Positions 62,710 through 64,000 of a stretch of DNA of 64,000 bases are shown here, in pieces. The notes beneath the pieces were generated by a model. That model ran no database searches. It was given only the letters and a program-made list of their open reading frames with translations, and was not told the origin of the DNA. Both the position numbers and the translations under genes were made by a program. The first letter of the stretch is position 1, and every line of letters begins with the position of its first letter. The DNA comes from Apostichopus japonicus (Eukaryota; Echinodermata; Holothuroidea; Aspidochirotida; Stichopodidae): contig NC_092564.1 of assembly GCF_037975245.1 (NCBI RefSeq), positions 5,929,484 through 5,993,483 of the forward strand, in the 5' to 3' direction.

Positions 62710-62781
62710 AAAAAATTTATATGAATCAGAAGCAGCAGAAACCGACACTCACCGGTCAGCGGATTAAGACCCGCAAAAGGG
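62710..62781 (+). CDS. BZW1: BZW/5MP exon with start codon (N terminus)
   Basis: The exon starts after a pyrimidine-rich acceptor ending TTTAATTTCAG. It has 11 bases of leader, then ATG at 62721 and 20 codons plus one base, ending AAAAGGG|GTAAAT. The peptide MNQKQQKPTLTGQRIKTRKR matches the invariant start of basic leucine zipper and W2 domain proteins (BZW1/BZW2, also called 5MP), in which NQKQQKPTL.GQR.KTRKRD is almost unchanged from insects to humans. The last base joins AT of the next exon to give Asp, exactly as in the family. 5MP is a cytosolic eIF5 mimic that binds eIF2 and eIF3 and tightens start-codon selection. Most invertebrates have one BZW gene, so the symbol stands for the family and not strictly for the vertebrate paralogue. 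Confidence 0.93.
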
Positions 62782-63434
62782 GTAAATATTTTAATTTGAA
62801 ATTTTTGCAAACACTTTTGAAACATTTCCTAGTGGGTGGGGTATTTGGCGTGCTTGCATTCATGCATTGCTCGACATTACATCGGGGAATCGATTATCTG
62901 GTATCGCATCGCAAATGATATTGCGAAGTGGTCAAGTTGCTTATTCCAAAGATGCAAAGCAGGTTTATTATTTGACTTATTATTAGGACAAGTTATTTAA
63001 TGCTTTCCTAGGTACTAAGCCGGTTGAAAAGTCCCACAACATTATCCTGGCAGGTTTGTGATTAACTTGAAAATGATACTAGTATGAAGCAGGGTTATCA
63101 TTTCCTGGTGGGTCTGCAGTGTTTGTTTACATCAGACTTATATATTCCTTTTTTTTTAGCTGTAAATATCGGACGGTAAGTTTCATATACAGTACATGTC
63201 ACCTATGTGTTTCCCTGTAAAAGATCATATGCACTTTTTAAGTTCATGCAAAGTTCACGGGTGTGTTTGCATGAGAATTATGTGCTTAATCAGGGTCCCT
63301 CATGTTATTGTCAGCAATGGTTTTTCACTGTTTGCACACTTTAGTTAACGAAGCATGTACTCTATCCCAGTGGAGTGCGCAATGTATTTCCGTCCGTCTG
63401 ACTTCCTCTTACTTCTTTGCCTTCGATTTCACAG
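62782..63434 (+). other. BZW1: BZW intron between the two coding exons
   Basis: 653 bp with GT and AG ends, no other feature. Stops in all frames except the short read-through next to the second exon. Confidence 0.85.
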
Positions 63435-63611
63435 ATGAAAAAGAAAAGTACGACCCATTGGGATTCCGTGATGCTATCTTTAAAGGGCTTAATGAGGCAG
63501 GTAATGATTTAGAACAAGCCTACAAGTTCTTGGATAGTGCTGGCGGTCGACTCGACTACCGACGTTACACAGAGACTTTACTGGATATTCTTCTTGCCGG
63601 TGGCATTCTAG
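63435..63611 (+). CDS. BZW1: BZW/5MP second coding exon
   Basis: The exon lies between GATTTCACAG and CTAG|GTACGT, 177 bases, phase 1 in and 1 out. It encodes [16 protein letters not shown], then [20 protein letters not shown], then [20 protein letters not shown], the conserved N-terminal helical region of BZW proteins (around residues 21-79). Its frame continues the preceding exon without a break, across an intron of 653 bp. The apparent open frame upstream, from 63302, is intron read-through and not coding. The C-terminal W2 (eIF5C/MIF4G-like HEAT) domain, which carries the eIF2beta- and eIF3-binding surface, must lie beyond the window. Confidence 0.95.
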
Positions 63612-64000
63612 GTACGTAAACCGATACGCTATATGCATGTTCTGACAAATACCACCGTAGTATTTTCTATGTTTTCTATATTCATATAGTCTCCAGTTTG
63701 TATGTGTACCTTCTTCATAGATCTACCCTACTGTACCTGCTATCTGGTAACATTTAAACACTGCTCTCCCAATCACACATTTGAAATTTCGCCCACATTA
63801 TCTTCCTTCCCAAACTCCTACCACTCAGTAGATTAATTACACACTTTTATAGTATGCTTTGTATGAGCATTGTGTGTTACCTGTGATAGATGGTACTTGC
63901 AGCTTTAAAGGCAAAAACACTCCCCACTACACATTAGGTATAAGTGTACTCATCATACGTAACCTGTTCTTTTGCTGCAAGGACATGCTCTCATCAGATG
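63612..64000 (+). other. BZW1: BZW next intron, beginning
   Basis: Follows the donor at 63612. No further exon before the window ends. Confidence 0.7.

Noticed and set aside
1-64000. CRISPR arrays, operons, bacterial promoters or ribosome-binding sites
   Set aside because: Spliced animal genes and intron structure; the direct repeats seen are satellite or transposon repeats without spacer arrangement.

Overview
The window is animal genomic DNA: short exons with GT/AG splice sites, introns of up to 27.6 kb, many simple repeats and many small transposon relics. It is mostly intron and intergenic sequence. Two genes can be supported. The dispersed repeats (frequent TAGGCCTA, intronic runs rich in TTTGACCT/GGTCA, many small elements with 8-bp duplications) fit a marine invertebrate deuterostome, perhaps an echinoderm such as a sea cucumber. 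That placement is inference and not proven.

Gene 1 lies on the minus strand from about 47.8 kb leftwards and runs out of the window. Four exons join in frame: a signal-peptide exon (47710-47764), a whole first Ig domain (35171-35458), the first half of a second Ig domain (7401-7554), and the second half of Ig 2 plus the start of Ig 3 (663-931). Together they give the first 255 residues, plus a split codon, of a secreted or membrane immunoglobulin-superfamily protein. It most resembles the DCC subclass (neogenin, protogenin, IGDCC3/4). Introns 1, 2 and 3 are 12.3, 27.6 and 6.5 kb.

Gene 2 lies on the plus strand at the right end. Exons 62710-62781 and 63435-63611 encode the N terminus of BZW/5MP (basic leucine zipper and W2 domain protein, the eIF5-mimic translation regulator). 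A plausible non-coding first exon ends at 58761. The two genes are divergent, with about 10.9 kb between their 5' ends. One unexplained 70-codon ORF (59456-59668) lies in BZW's proposed first intron.

The rest is repeats. I could delimit eight probable TIR elements from paired ends and target-site duplications. Four have clean 8-bp or 7-of-8 duplications of hAT type (39242-40283, 48887-49230, 49670-50049, 55797-56446). One has a weaker duplication (2560-2992). One has a 6-bp duplication and splits an older repeat (13075-15355). One carries two arrays of GATATC motifs at its ends (54177-55253). One is a probable host of a nested element (1887-3675). There are also a palindromic element (37879-38044), two tRNA-derived SINE fragments beside (TA)n tracts, a hammerhead-ribozyme-like core of Penelope type (32926-32956), two pairs of kilobase-spaced inverted repeats in intron 2, several perfect palindromes, and G-, C- and pyrimidine-rich tracts.

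The two genes have no visible functional link. No tRNA, rRNA, CRISPR or intact transposase gene was found.
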